From NCBI RefSeq assembly GCF_964340395.1, contig NC_135562.1:23530173-23594172 (forward strand): a DNA stretch of 64,000 bases, read 5' to 3'. Under the pieces are notes generated by a model that worked only from the letters and a program-made list of their open reading frames with translations, did not search any database and was not told where the DNA came from. The position numbers were made by a program, and so were the translations under genes. This DNA comes from Glandiceps talaboti. Lineage: Eukaryota; Hemichordata; Enteropneusta; Spengelidae. Below, one piece after another: positions 12,801 through 27,800 of this stretch (positions are counted from its first letter, which is position 1; the number at the start of each line of letters is the position of its first letter).

Positions 12801-15800
12801 AAAAGACATTATTTGATACTTCCAGGCAAGATTTATAAGTCATTATTTTCTGTTCATACATGTATCGTTCCAATCTTGTCTGTAGGATGATTAAAATTAA
12901 ATTTCAGCGACAAGAAATCAACTTGTCCAAGTCAGTTTTCAGTATACATACTTTATCTTGCCAAGACATTGCATATCACGTGGTATGCATGAGGCAATCT
13001 GATTGATTGTAGTGTACAAAGCCAGGGTGATAAATACCCAATTTGCATTTGAATGCTACCATGGCCATCCCCAGTGCTAGTGATGCATACATCCAAAAAA
13101 ATGCGTCCCAAGTAGTAAACACGCACAAATAACACCTGTGATAAACCTGATTGTCATCTGCATATTGTTGGCCATTGAGATTGTGATGTTGGATTAGCTT
13201 TCCAGGTGATTGGAATCCAACCAATTACCAAGATTGTGTACATGATTTCATCATTATGATTTATAGTAATAACTTTACAAATGTTTTTGAACTCCATATT
13301 TTATACTAAGTGACTGCCAGCCCTTCTGTTACACACCCCTCCTTGCCTTCCTTACCACCAATCAACATATCATGTAACAGCCAAGAGATAGCTAATGGCA
13401 TTGTAACCTAAAGATTGTCAGCCCTTGTCACTCATCCCTCACACCCACCAATTACCATATAACAATAGCGGAGAGTTTGTTTAAGTTTCATTACCTTACC
13501 TTAACATTTGACTGATGGCATCATACAGACAATTGAGTACACTGACTAGAATGAGTTCATTTTCATGAGATCCACCCATGACATAGAAAAACAGATCAAC
13601 ATTACTTCTATAGACACATGTTACTCCATCTAACATAATAATTTCAGCTGTAAATAATAATAATAATAATAACAATTTATTAGGTATACATGTATGATTG
13701 ATACTGTAAATATCATGATTACAACAATTTGTAAGGGTTTACATGTATGATTGATACTGTAAATATCATGATTACAACAATTTGTAAGGGTTTACATGTA
13801 TGATTGATACTGTAAATATCATGATTACAACAATTTGTAAGGGTCTACATACTAGATGTTAAGTGTGGTTTATTGTAATGTATTGCCATCATTAAGGATG
13901 AGATGCAGGTTCGTTGGCTCACTTTTCCTTCATAATATTTCACAATAAAGACAAGATAAATACACTATGTGTTTCATGTATTATGTTGAGTCTATATTTG
14001 TTTCTGTGGTGAGTTTTTACATTTTCAAGCATATTACTGATTTTTACCCAAACCTGCATTTTTTGTCGATTTTCACTTAAAAGTATTTAACTTTAACAAA
14101 CAGTCAAATAGAGTCATTTTTTCAACTGTAAATGAAACTTGAGTACATAAACTAACAAGTCATTGAGAATGACAGGTGGCCATATTGGATCGTATTACAA
14201 CAACAATGAATATGCACATGTATGTCATAGAACACTGTCCTAATACCAACTTTGAATGAGATCTGTTCAAGCATGTCTGAGTTATGGCTTTGGACATGGA
14301 AAATTCACAAATAAAATGGCTGCCAGGCAGCCATATTGGATCGTATCACGACAAAAATGGATATACAAATGTATGTCATAGAACACTGTCCTAATACCAA
14401 CTTTGAATGAGATCTGTTCAAGCATGTCTGAGATATGGCTTTAGACAGGGAAAATTTGCAAACAAAATGGCTGCTAGGCGGCCATATTGGATCGTATCAT
14501 GAAACAAATTGACATGCATATGTATGCCATTGTATGTTGCCCCCGTACCAAGTTTGAAAAAAATCGGTCCAGGCATCTCCAAGAAACGGCTGCGGACGGA
14601 CGGACAGACAGAACCCAATCCATAAGTCCCCGTCCCGGACTTCGTCCGGCGGGGACTAAAAAAGGTTCCCTGGGTTTGCTTAGTTTTTCTCTCAATGTCT
14701 TGTAATAATCATCAAAAGTTGTATTTTTGTATTTTTTGCATAAATTAGCGTTCTTTCACACTTGGCGGCGCGATATCTCTCTGTTCCCTCAAAATTTCCA
14801 CTATCCGGAGGAACCTTTTTTCGGTATAGTGTCTCCGAGTAGTGTCTACAAATTTGAGACACCTGGGACGGTCCGACGCCAAGCTAAATAGTTTTGAAGT
14901 TCTTAACATGTACTGAATAAAGAGCTGGGAAAATGGCAAATTTGCATAATTAGACCCTTTCCGCTCTACAAAACCTCTGAAATTCGACAGACATTTCAAC
15001 AGCTGTTTCTTGTGACTTGCAATCCCTTTGTTTAACATTGCCATTTGGTTGTGTATAGCTCCTTTGCTACAGACACGGAGAAAATGTGGTATTTTGGGAT
15101 GGCTATGGAATGTGATGAGAGAAGATACACAGTCAACAGATAGTTCACGTGTTTGTTTCGTGCAATAAAGGTGTTGCCTCATTAATTAGTCGTCAATGGG
15201 GCAGAGACTTTAGATAATCTTTTAATTATTATGCATACCATTCTCCATATGGGTTCAGACTCAGACCACTAATGAAGTAGTCTGAGATTCAGACTAAAAG
15301 AATTCCCTATAGTGGTCTGACTCGAATATGGGCTACATTCTGATTTGAAGCCATATTCCTTCTCATGTATTAGGCATTGCTACGCAATTGTTGTTGGTGT
15401 TTCGTTGAAGACCCACAATAACAAAAGTGAACCCTTTCCCTGAAATCAAGACACCGTACGACATCGGGAATTTTATACAAATTGTAAGGAGTGTTACAAA
15501 ACTATGCAATCTGATTAAAATCCTATGTGGTGAAAGCAGCTAGATGTCCTTATTTACCTCTATTCATCGTGTTGTGACGTTTGTTTTGTTCGGAGTGATC
15601 GCCGCCTTCCCACATCTGAACCGGTGTAATCTACAATCCCATTGAATGTGGACAATATTGTAAGGATTTCTCAACCAATCAGCCCATTTCTTTCAAAATC
15701 ATTTAGAGATACAGTTGCCACCACCGACGCATCGGGTCGCTTAACATAATGCCAAGTTAAAGTTATCATATTTAGTCTAACAGGCAGGGGGATTCTTGTC

Positions 15801-18800
15801 ATATACACAGTGAAGCCTTTAGTAGGCACCCAGCCGGGCCTTAATCACTCTTTGTATCATCATGTGTATTTGATCTTGAGGTAGACTTTCGACTGGAAGG
15901 AAATGGCACCATGTGTGTATGAGCGAGTCAACTACTTATTTTATTATACATGGTTTTTATACATTTTATTTTATTATACAAACGTAATTCCTTGAGGGGG
16001 GGGGGGGGGGTAAGATTGTCGTTTTTCGCGTGCATCAAAATCACTACAGGGATATATAATTCATACTAAGATGGAATCAAAAGAGGCTATGCTATTTTGC
16101 TACTCTTGAAAATGACAGTCAGAAACTTTGCCGACATACACGGAGTGAGATGCATGTTGTTCTGAAATAACCGTATGGACAAGTAACCCAGCTGGCCAGG
16201 GAATGATGTACAATTAATGAATGACAAAAACAACCACATGAAAGCTTCGAAAACATGATTTTATTATTCACCCACACCTAAACAGAAGTTCCTGAATTCA
16301 AGAGACTGTTTTTCTGTTTGTTCGGTCATCACAACTATAAATGATGGTACGTGACGAACGCACGTGTCAACCAATTTCGTGCGACTAGGATTGATACTAG
16401 TAAGTGTACAACCCAAGCAAGTCATTACTGATTACACTTAATGTAGACATTACCTCATTTACTTGTACGACAACTCTCGGTTTTTAAAACGTCCTATATA
16501 GCTTTACGTTTTAGGATTACCTAATGCCAAATTCTAGACTAGACGGGTAGCTGTTTAGACACGATGCGATTCATCGTACACAAATATAAATACGGCACTC
16601 CACTACGTATACGTAGGTAATGTCATGTGATCTTGTCTGTCAACGAAAGTTAACGAAGGCACAGTAGGTACGTGCACATGATCAGAGCCGATTGCTCAAT
16701 CGTAGTCGCAACTTTTAAAGGACGTACCTTCATGATAATTGATTTGAATAGACTATGTGGGGAGGACGTTGCCAAAATCAACCTACACGAAAGTTCTAAG
16801 TTAGGCCATGTTGGGGTATAATGTGAAACTAATACGAATGTAAATCCGGAAATTACCGATGAGATGTCACATGTTTGACGTGACGTGTAGTGACCTCTAA
16901 ACTTGGACTAAATTGTCGTAGATAGTGTGGTATTGCGAATGTTTATTTCCGCACTAGCAACAAGTTGCTCGTTCCACTGATGTTGATTCAATCCTTCTAT
17001 TAACGTGAAAATCAAAAGTTTGGTCGCCTGAAATAATTATTCAGCAATAGTTTAGTAATTCCAAACGGATTTGTAGATGTTTGTAGATGATAGTTGAAAC
17101 ATGCATGTCAAAGGCGTGGTCAACGTGTTCGTCACTGTCGCGGTGCGATGTCACAGTCAAAATCAACTTGTATAAATTACGAAAGCGTGCGAATATATAG
17201 ACTCGACATAAACAACTTGAAGGCTAAAATGCATGAGAACTGGTAAATACAATTTCTAGTTGAAACTATGTTTTGCAGAGACAGTTAAATGTTTTACAAT
17301 TTGAATTGCAATGTTGCTACCCAGTGAAAATGGTTACTTCATCCGATCTAATCTTTGGAATGGCCTTTAATCAGCGTGCGAAATTAACGCCGGTCCTTCG
17401 GCCCGAGACCAACAGATTTCCGTTCGGACCGACAGTTTTTCAGAATTACAACAACATATCGGTCCTTATGACCAGTTGAAATTTGGAGTAAATAAAAACA
17501 TTTATTCAAAGATAGATCCAATTTCACCTACATGAATCTGATCTTGTGTTACCTATTTTACTCTCGACATCTCGTTCAAGTCAAGCAACACAGAGCTAGC
17601 TTGCTATGTGTTGTTGTCAATATATGTTGATACATGTACATGTACATGTATCATGTCTACATATGACGCAGCATACAGCATTTACTTTATAAAAATATGT
17701 TAGCAAACACATGATTGGCTGAATTTCTCGAATTATTTGTGTCTTGACTAAGCAGAAGACAATGTTTTTAAAGGCTGGTATTAAAGCTGGTAAATGTTAG
17801 CGGGTTTCCCGATCAATTTACCAGAGTTCCCCATGTGTGTGGCCATGATCAAAACAAACTGACGGAAAACATATAAACTACTCTGAAAATGGCGTTTTAA
17901 CTAATAAAGAAGGCAGGTACACTTCGTAAGATATCTCCAGTACGATAGGTTTTTTTGTGTAAAAACAGTAAAAGAAATGCGTAGTCTGATTGCTTTCAAT
18001 TTGATGCACATGATAATGTACATCCTGTCATGTTGTAATCAACGTATAAACTTAGAAATGATGCATTTTTGTTGCCATTGTTGTATCTGGAAATATAATG
18101 CATCATGCCAAACACGGGTACATAGTGGATGACACAGGACAGTACAGTCAACACATCACGCTCCCACGTCAAAAAACTCGCACTGTAAGACATGCTTAGC
18201 CATAGTTCTCTTCATCATGGTCAGATTTCTTACACAGACAGTCAGAGACAATACTCAATACACCACGGTAGGGTATACGGGTAGGGCTTCATGGGGGGGG
18301 GGGGGGGGGGGCTTCAGTACATATTTGTAAAGACTGAAGAAAGACGAAACCACTCCGTGCCACTGTGTGGATGGAAATTGAAATAAAGCGAATACACAGT
18401 TTTCAAGAGGGATAGTTATGTGTCAAAACTTTCTACTGTGATGAATTTGTGGTGAATTTGTGGTCTAAGTTTGCTAAGGGTGGGAAAGCTACATCAGCTG
18501 TTGACACAGACAATGAATCTGACTTTGGATTATGTGATTCAGAATTTAGTGAATCGTACAGAGAGTAAGGAGAGGACTGTGAGCTCTTAGAGATTGCAGA
18601 TAATGTAGATTTATTGATTCATTCATTCACCCATATTATCTACAATCTATGCAGGGTTCTCCACAATTTAGAAAAATACAGGGGCGCCTAATTTGCATAT
18701 TTATTTGCATATCATTAGCATATTTCCAGATCATAATATTAGGAAGTGAAAAAAGTTTCCAAAATCAAAAACTCCTATTTTATTCATTCAGCAAACTAAA

Positions 18801-21800
18801 ATGTACTGAAATGTATTGTAATCACCAATTTCCAAACCTTTCACATAATTCACAATGTAAAAATTTCAGGAAGGAGGTTGACAGTTACACAAACGATGTT
18901 ATAGTAATGTTGGCAAGCATGTTTTACACACAGGAGTGACAACACATGGCATTGTTGATGTACATGTATGCACCTCTAGGCTAGCTATCACTTAGTTTTG
19001 AGTTGTTGGTTTCACCTTGTAAATGTGCATGTCATTCATAAAAATTAATTGAAAACAATTCATTTTCCTTTATTTCTCTAAAATTTGATACCCTTTTAAT
19101 TTTCATGAATGGAAAATGATTTTTCATCCAAATTTGCCGGAAATACGTACATTTTTAATGTGACGAATTTGGGCTAAGAATAACCGAATACGTTCAGTGC
19201 AAATGTACAGTAACAAACATGGCTGCCACATCGGAGCTACCTCGTGGTACTATGATCGCGATTCACATCCAAACGTGATCATTTAGGACATAAATTTTAC
19301 CATGGAACCGTACCGGAGTAGTTATTTCTAAAGAACATGTATAAATTTTAGGATTTTGTTCGTATTTATCGATACAATACGAAAATTGCCGTGACATCGT
19401 ACATCGTATGCGTACTGTATTAGTTACGGATACGGGAAGGCTTGGAAATTACCGGCTTGATATACCCGGCCATAGAAACTACCAACGTACCGTCTTCTAC
19501 TTTACGACGGTACTACATTTACTGTTTTTGTTTCGGCTACCATTGTTATAATCAAGGCGATAAATAAGTTCATAAATGATAAATAAGTTCACACCAAAAC
19601 AAAGGGGCGCTGAACGCAAACAGAGGGGCGGTTCTGTAAACAGAGGGGCGGTCCATGAAAACAGAGGGGCGGTGCGCCCCTCAAAAACCCCTCGTGGAGA
19701 ACACTGCTATGGATCTGTATTTCTATGATGGAATGAATACATTCAGTCTCAGGCCACTATAGTCTATAGGAACAGATTAATCGAGAATGAATATTCATAG
19801 TCTCTGGGTTCATAGTTACAAATGAAAGTCTCTCCTCACAGAGTCAAAAATTACTTGGTTGCGAATCCAAAATTTACTACCAAGTTTACTTCCAAGTTGT
19901 ATTTTTTGACTCTGTGAGTGGAAATTTTCAATTGTAAGAACAGATTGATGAAATAATAGTGGATAGTAAACAATTCGTTGTACTCTCTTTTACTTTAGTA
20001 TATCTAAAGATATGTTGTATCATATTAAAGTTCAAAATCATTTAATCTGTAATTGGGGGGGGGGGGGGGTGTAGATAAAGGTCGTGAATGTGAACTGCAT
20101 TGAATATGGACCAGCAGTTTTCCTTAAGGACCAGCAGTATTTGCTACATGTCGGTCCTTATGACCAGTAGTCATTTTCCCTTAAGTTCACACACTGCCTT
20201 TAATGGGAAGTGGTGTCCTGCTGTTTGCAAAACATCGATTTCAATTTCTCCGGTGTTTGAAGCTGCCAACGTAACGCTCGTCCTGATTGGCTATTCAAAA
20301 GCGCGAGATTTAAACGGGATTGTAGATTACATCGGTTCAGATGTGGGAAGGCGGCGATCACTCCGAACAAAACAAACGTCACAACACGATGAATAGAGGT
20401 AAATAAGGACATCTAGCCGCTTTCACCACATCAGATTTTAATCAGATTGAAAACTATGGTACTTGACGAACCCGCATCAATAGTTTTTCTTCCACTCTAG
20501 GACAGCCTTTGAGTGACGTTTTATGATACTCGGAGTCGTAGTAGACATTACCTCATTTCTTTAAACTACTTCTACCTTCAAAATCTCTGTTTTATAACTT
20601 TAATAGCCTTGCGGATCGCTCGATGCCAAAATCTTGACGAGCTTGCCGTTTACGTTTAGACACTGTCATCGTACATAGAAACAAGTCATTAAGAATGACA
20701 TAGTCCCCGCTATGATTGGGTTTTAAGGAACTGGCAGTTTATGTTGTCATTTTCTTGATATCACTACTCTGATCACGCAACAACACTTGTGTACCCAAAT
20801 CAAACAGACTTAGATATGTTGTGTCTGCTCATTGGACATGGAACATGCCTACTCATGTTGTGTCTCCTCGTTGGACATGGGACATGCCTAGTCTTCAGGA
20901 TGACGTCATGGAATAAACCATTCAACAATAAAGGATGGGTCGGGTACGGGGGTGGAAACCTGTTCAAGCATGTCTGAGTTATGGCTTTGGACATAAAAAC
21001 TGCGCCAACAAAGTCGCTGCCAGGCAGCAATATCGGATTGTATCACAACAAAAATGGATATGCACATGTATGTCATAGAACACTGTCCTAATACTAACTT
21101 TGAATGAGATCTGTTCAAGCATGTCTGAGTTATGGCTTTGGACATGGAAAATTCGCAAACAAAATGGCTGCCAGGCAGCCATATTGGACCGTATCATGAT
21201 GAAAATGAATATGCACATGTGTGTCATAGAACACTGTCCTAATACTAACTTTGAATGAGATCTGTTCAAGCATGTCTGAGTTATGGCTTTGGACATGGAA
21301 AATTCACAAACAAAATGGCTGCCAGGCAGCCATATTGGACCGTATCATGATGAAAATGAATATGCACATGTATGACATAGAACACTGTCCTAATACTAAC
21401 TTTGAATGAGATCTGTTCAAGCATGTCTGAGTTATGGCTTTGGACAGGGAAAATTCGCAAACAAAATGGCTGCTAGGTGGCCATATTGGACCGTATCATG
21501 ATGCAAATGAATATGCACATGTATGTCATAGAACACTGTCCTAATACCAACTTTGAATGAGATCTGTTCAAGTATGTTTGAGTTATGGCTTTAGACAGGG
21601 AAAATTCGCAAAAAAATGGCTGCTAGGCGGCCATATTGGACCGTATCATGATGAAACAAATTGACGTGCATATGTATGCCACTGTATGTTGCCCCTGTAC
21701 CAAGTTTGAAAAAAATCGGTCCAGGCATCTCCAAGAAACGGCTCTGAACGGACAGACCCCAATCCATAAGTCCCCGTCCTGGACGACTAATAAACAACGC

Positions 21801-24800
21801 TACATTTACTACTACAGTACATGTGACTAAATGTATGTATTTGTAAGTATGATATAGACAATTTATTTTCCAGTAAAATGATACCTGATTTTCAAAGATT
21901 GGGCAATTCTAAGTATTTTTATATCAATTTGATTGCATACCACTCACTCTCATCTTATGTTAGTGAGGGGGCTGGTGGAGAACAATCCCATTAGGCCAAT
22001 GGTGGTGAAAGAGTTAAGAACTTTTGATTGTTTTACAAAATGATAAAATCTTTCTAAACTTACAATGGGAAAATATTCAATTGTTTTAGAAAGAGAAGTG
22101 TTTTCTTACCATTAGCTCTGTGCGTTTTATTGAATAGATTTTTCTCAAATGCCCTCTGTTCCTTGACTGATGGGAATGTATCATCATAGTACTGTAAAAG
22201 ATCAATATTGACAATTACATGTCTCATTATGCACATATAATCATTTTAATATTATTAAGAGTTTATTCAAAATAGAAACGTGTCATTTGTAGAATAATGA
22301 TCTCTCTCTAGACAGAAATACCTGTCATTTGTAGTATAATGATCTCTGTAAAGACAGAAATACCTGTCATTTGTAGTATAATGATCTCTGTCTAGACAGA
22401 AATACCTGTCACTTGTAGTATAATGATCTCTGTCAAGACAGAAATACCTGTCACTTGTAGTATAATGATCTCTGTCTAGACAGAAATACCTGTCACTTGT
22501 AGTATAATGATCTCTGTCTAGACAGAAATACCTGTCACTTGTAGTATAATGATCTCTGTCAAGACAGAAATACCTGTCACTTGTAGTATAATGATCTCTG
22601 TCTAGACAGAAATACCTGTCATTTGTAGTATAATGATCTCTGTCAAGACAGAAATACCTGTCACTTGTAGTATAATGATCTCTGTCAAGACAGAAATACC
22701 TGTCACTTGTAGTATAATGATCTCTGTCTAGACAGAAATACCTGTCACTTGTAGTATAATGATCTCTGTCTAGACAGAAATACCTGTCATTTGTAGTATA
22801 ATTGAAGTTTCTACCGAAACTAATTTCTGTGAAGAGAAAATACTCACCTTTATTATACTACTATTGGGTTACCCTTTTGCTTTTAGCCTAACTTCGCAAA
22901 ATAAAGTCGTGACCCCTGACCCACCTGTGGCTATCCCATGATGCCCCTTTTCCCGCCAGTACTAAATTTTGTCATATTAACAGACAAAAATACGGAAAAG
23001 TACACAAAACAGGAACTGTGGGGTGGTGGGAGGGATTCACATAAAGGTGAGTATTTTCTCTTCACAGAAATTAGTTTCGGTAGAAACTTCAATTCTGTTC
23101 ATCGAAAATACTCACCTTTATTATACTACTATTGGGTTAGAATTTGTCAGCCAATTAGGAGGGGGGAGTTCCTGACATCCCAATTATACAATGTGCTGAC
23201 TGACACAGACTGGACCCAGAGACTGCAATTCAGATGCATCCTGGGCCATATCTCTAAGATAGTAGCTTATAAAAGAATTAGGAGAACACCAGGTAGCAGC
23301 TTTGATCACTTCTGCTACTGGAATTCCTGCATGTACTGCCCAAGAAGTTGAGATGGCTCTAACTTCATGGGCTGTGACCCGGGATAACCTTAAACTATCA
23401 TCAGATGCTTCCTGGTATGCCCATCTGACTGTCTGAATAATCCACTTAGAAATTATGGCTGCCGAACAATCGCTCTTGTTGTCGGAGTCATAAGGGATGA
23501 AGAGACGTGATCTCTCTCCTCTGAATGAGTTTGTACGATGCAAATACCAACGTATGGCTCGAACCGGACAAAGTAATCTCTCTTGTTTGTCAGAACCTAC
23601 CAAATTAGAGAGAGGAAGAAGGGTAATGGGGGAAGAAAAAGACCCCAGTACCTGGTTCTTTGCTAAGAAAGATGGGTGAGGCCTGAGAATTACTTGTGAT
23701 TCAGACCAGGTAATTCTCCCCTTGCTCACATCTAAAGCATGGATCTCACTGCGTCTTCTGCCAGACGCTAAGGCCAAGAGGAAGACTGTTTTGAGTGTCA
23801 TTGCTCTCAATGAAACTGATTGCATAGGTTCAAAGGGAGCTTTCTCCAGTACCCTCAGGACTAATGCCAGATTCCACTGAGGGACCGAAATAGGTTTAGG
23901 AGGACACTTGATATGGAAATGCCTAATCATGCTAGACAAAACTTTATCTTGACCAAAGTCTTTGCCTCCTGTACTCTTAATGGTAGATGCAATTGCTGCG
24001 CGGTATACCATTATAGTTTTTACAGCAAATTTCTTAACATTAAAGAGATCTAACAAGAAGTCTGCAAAGTCTCTGGTAGTGATATGGATTGGATCAATCT
24101 GCCTTCGCTGACACCAATCACAAAATCGTTCCCATTTGCTATTGTAAGTGCTGAGAGTACTTGCCCGCTGCGGTCTTGCGATAACCGCGGCAGAGTCAGT
24201 AGAAAATCCTTTCTGAACGAGGGATTTCTCGATAGTTTGAATGCGTGAAGACGAAAACTCTCTGGGCTGGGGTGAACAATGCTCCGACCCTGAGAGAGAA
24301 GGTCTGTCCTCTGTGGAAGCCGAATTGGGCAATCTACTAGAAGAGACAGAAGCCAAGGGAACCAAGACCGATTTGGCCATAGCGGTGCTATCAGAATAAG
24401 GACTACATCCTCCTCCTGTACCTTGCGAAGGACCAGAGGAAGAATCACTATTGGAGGGTAAGCATACGCTAATATTCCCTCCCATGAGATTGACAGCGCA
24501 TCCATCGCTAATGCCCTTGTGTCCGGAGTTGGAGCTACGAACATTGGCAGTTTTGCGTTGTGGTAAGTTGCAAAGAGATCCAGCAGGGGGGTTCCCCAGT
24601 GAGCGAAGACCTGATTTGCTACCTCCTGGGGGAGATGTCGTGCTCTTAGGGTTATGTCCCTCTCTTTGCACCAAAACATCATGTCCCAGAGCAGATAACA
24701 GAGGTCTGGTGACTTTGTGCCCCCCATTTGTTTACATATGCTACCACTGTCGTATTGTCGGAGTGGAGCAGTACGTGGCGAGCCGACACCAGAGTCTCGA

Positions 24801-27800
24801 ATTGCACTAGGGCTAGAAAGACTGCCTTGAGTTCTAACCAGTTGATGTGTCTCTGACTTGTTACTCCCCCCCACTGACCTGAGGCCACCTGGGAGTCGCA
24901 GTGGGCTCCCCATCCCTCTTTCGAAGCATCGGTGAAAAGGGACAGGTTCGCTTTTTGATACGCTAGGGACCTCCCTTCTAGCAAATTGTTCTCGTCCACC
25001 CACCAAAGCAGGTGCAAGCGGAGAGACGGACGAATAGGAATCTTGAAAGAGAGGGGGTGTAATGATGGGCGCCAGAATCGTGAATCGGTACATGAAAATA
25101 TGCGTCCTTTAGATCGATTGACGCCATCCATTCCCCTGGCTGAACAGCGGCGAGAATGGATAGCGTGGTCTCCATCTTGAACTTGGACACGGTCATGAAT
25201 TGGTTCAGTGCTGTTAGGTTCAGAATTGGGCGCCACCCCCCCGATTTTTTTGGCACCAAAAACAGGTGGTTGTAAAACCCTGGACCTGCATTGGTAGCGT
25301 TCACCTGTCTGACTACCCCTTTTTTGAATTGCTTCTAACAGAGCTTCTCTTTTTTGCTTGTTGCCTGGAAGCACTGTGACAAAGGGAGACATTGTAAGTG
25401 GTGGGTGACGTTCGAACTCTAGGCGATAACCCTCTCTTACTATTGAAAGAACCAAGGAATCGTCGGTAATCAGCTGCCACTCTTTGGTGAATGACAGGAG
25501 CCTTCCCCCTACTGGCCCTACGCTTGATTGAGAGGGTGTAGTAGGGGCGGCAAAGAAGACGGGAGCACCGTCAGGAATGTTGCGCGAAACCACTTGCACC
25601 CCTCTCTGAGGGTGGTCCGGGTTTGCTGTCTTTGTTCGTCACAGACCACTGAGGCTTGCCTCTACCACGGCCTCGGGAAGTCTGTCTGCCCCGTCCTCGA
25701 CCCCTCTGTGAACCTCGTGAGATGTTTGTCACAGGGGACTTACTACTGACTGGGGACTGTTTGAAGTTTGTATGCGGTTTCGAACGAGGAGTGTCAAAAA
25801 TCAAACGCTCCCGCTGCTTTGCTTCGCTGGCACGGTTAGCTATAGAAGTCAAAGTGCCAGCAAATAGAGAAGGTGCATCAATCGGTGCTGCGCGAACTTC
25901 CTGTTTTAATTCTGTTGGCAACACAATTGAGTTACGACGCAGAAAAGCATCTCGCTGAAGGAGTAACAAGGCAGCACGTGACCTAGTCGTTTGCTCAGTC
26001 ACGTGGCTAAGTGCTTTATTAACTACCTGCATCAGACGAAATATCTTCTGTGAGTCAGGATGGGCGGACCTCATCTCTGACACCGTAGTAGCAAGGAACC
26101 AATCGATAGAGGAGAATATCCGAAGGGATAATGCGTATCCTTCTCCTAACCGTGATAAGTGTTTATTATCAATGGTAGTATTCTTAAGACCATCACGATC
26201 TTGGTCAACAGCGTCAGCATCAGTGTCCAGCTCTGGAAAGTTGACACGTTGATCGGTTGCGTGGGTACGATAAGGTTTCCCTGGATAGCGGAACCAAGGG
26301 TACCTATTCATTCGCATTGGCGGCTGACCTGGACCCTTGCCACAAACCTCTGAGGACACTTTACCCTGTACTGAAGTGACCATAGCTGAGAGGGGGAGTG
26401 TAGCAGGTTGATACTCCGTCTGTTCGAGCTGGCCCTCCAATGCTAAGCTTGTCTCAGACTGTACCGAATTCGTTGCAGTGGGACGGGTACATTTATCTGG
26501 GAACTGTTGATAAACCCATTCAACGCATTGACTAAATGGAATATCAGCAAAGCGTTCCGGAGAGGGCGCTCTCCCCTCTGATTCAGAGGGCGGCGGTCTA
26601 ACCCGATCGTCATCCGAATGGTCAGCGCCCCCAAGGAGGTCGCGATCCTCTGGGGCCGTTAAGGACATTTCATCGGGATCGCGTCTCCATAGGGATCCGA
26701 AACGTTCGCCCTGTAAGCGGCAGAAACGTGTCGGTGAAGACGAGGGAGAACGCTCTTCACGCGTTACCGGAATGCGTGGTCTGGAAGAGCGTCTCGGTGA
26801 AAGCGATGATCTACGATCCCCGCGCCTCGGTGGACTGTGCGAGCGGCGTGGGGAACGAGAGCGATCTCTGCGAGATCGAAGTACCCCTATGTCACGTTCC
26901 GTTTGCGGATTGCGTGAACGACGGTGGCACTGGGAACGGTCATAAGGCGGCCGTGACCTCTCTCTATCTCTATCCCCTCCTCCCCAGGGACCCCTAGACT
27001 GATGGGTATCCATGGTGGGGGGGTAACCATAAGGTGACCAATAATTAGGTGGAGGCCAAAACCCTGTAGGTTGGCCAAAGGCAGTCCAAGGAAGTGGATT
27101 TTGTCTTGGATCCAAATCTGTGGAAGTTTCACCTTGTGGGTAGCCCATAGCATTGAATGGATATGGTAGCGTCCCCGTAGGAGGCCATGGTATCGACCTA
27201 GGATCAGGTGACTGATCATGTGATCCGCTAGCGGTAGGACGGGAAGTGCGTCTTTTGACTTCCGGTATTACCCCACGCGAAGAATCTAGACTATTCGACG
27301 GCATGGTTTGACGTTCACTGAACGACCCTTGAACGGTATGTGGACGGCTCGAAGGGTTTACGTCAGTTCGCCTGGGAGGTTCTCGAAACCGACCGCTATA
27401 TTGAGGTGTCGGAGACGGAGAACGAGAATCAGCTTTGTAGGAAGAGGGGCTGTCTGTAATTACAGGACACTCTCCACTAACAATACCCGTATCAGGACGT
27501 CCCTTATCGGACGAGTCCTGCATAGGTCCACGAGAAACCCGTACTTCAGAACCCGTTGTGGTTAAGACCTCGCCCTCAGAAGGGCGTTTTGTCGTGGGAG
27601 AACCCACACTTACACAAGACTTACCTGAAAATTTATCTAAATCAATGCTCGGAGCAGCGGAGGTCCGCTTACTCTGCTTTGATTTTGGTTTACGTGACGA
27701 TTCAATAGGTTTATCGAATTCCTGCCACTGATCGTCTGCCCAATGACCGCATACAGTTTTGCATGGTGAAGTACGGGAACACTTCCGACAAGAAGGGCAA

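Noticed and set aside
24451-27565. Plus-strand ORFs of 60-119 residues
   Set aside because: They are shadows of the DIRS Gag-like, RT and recombinase frames on the minus strand.
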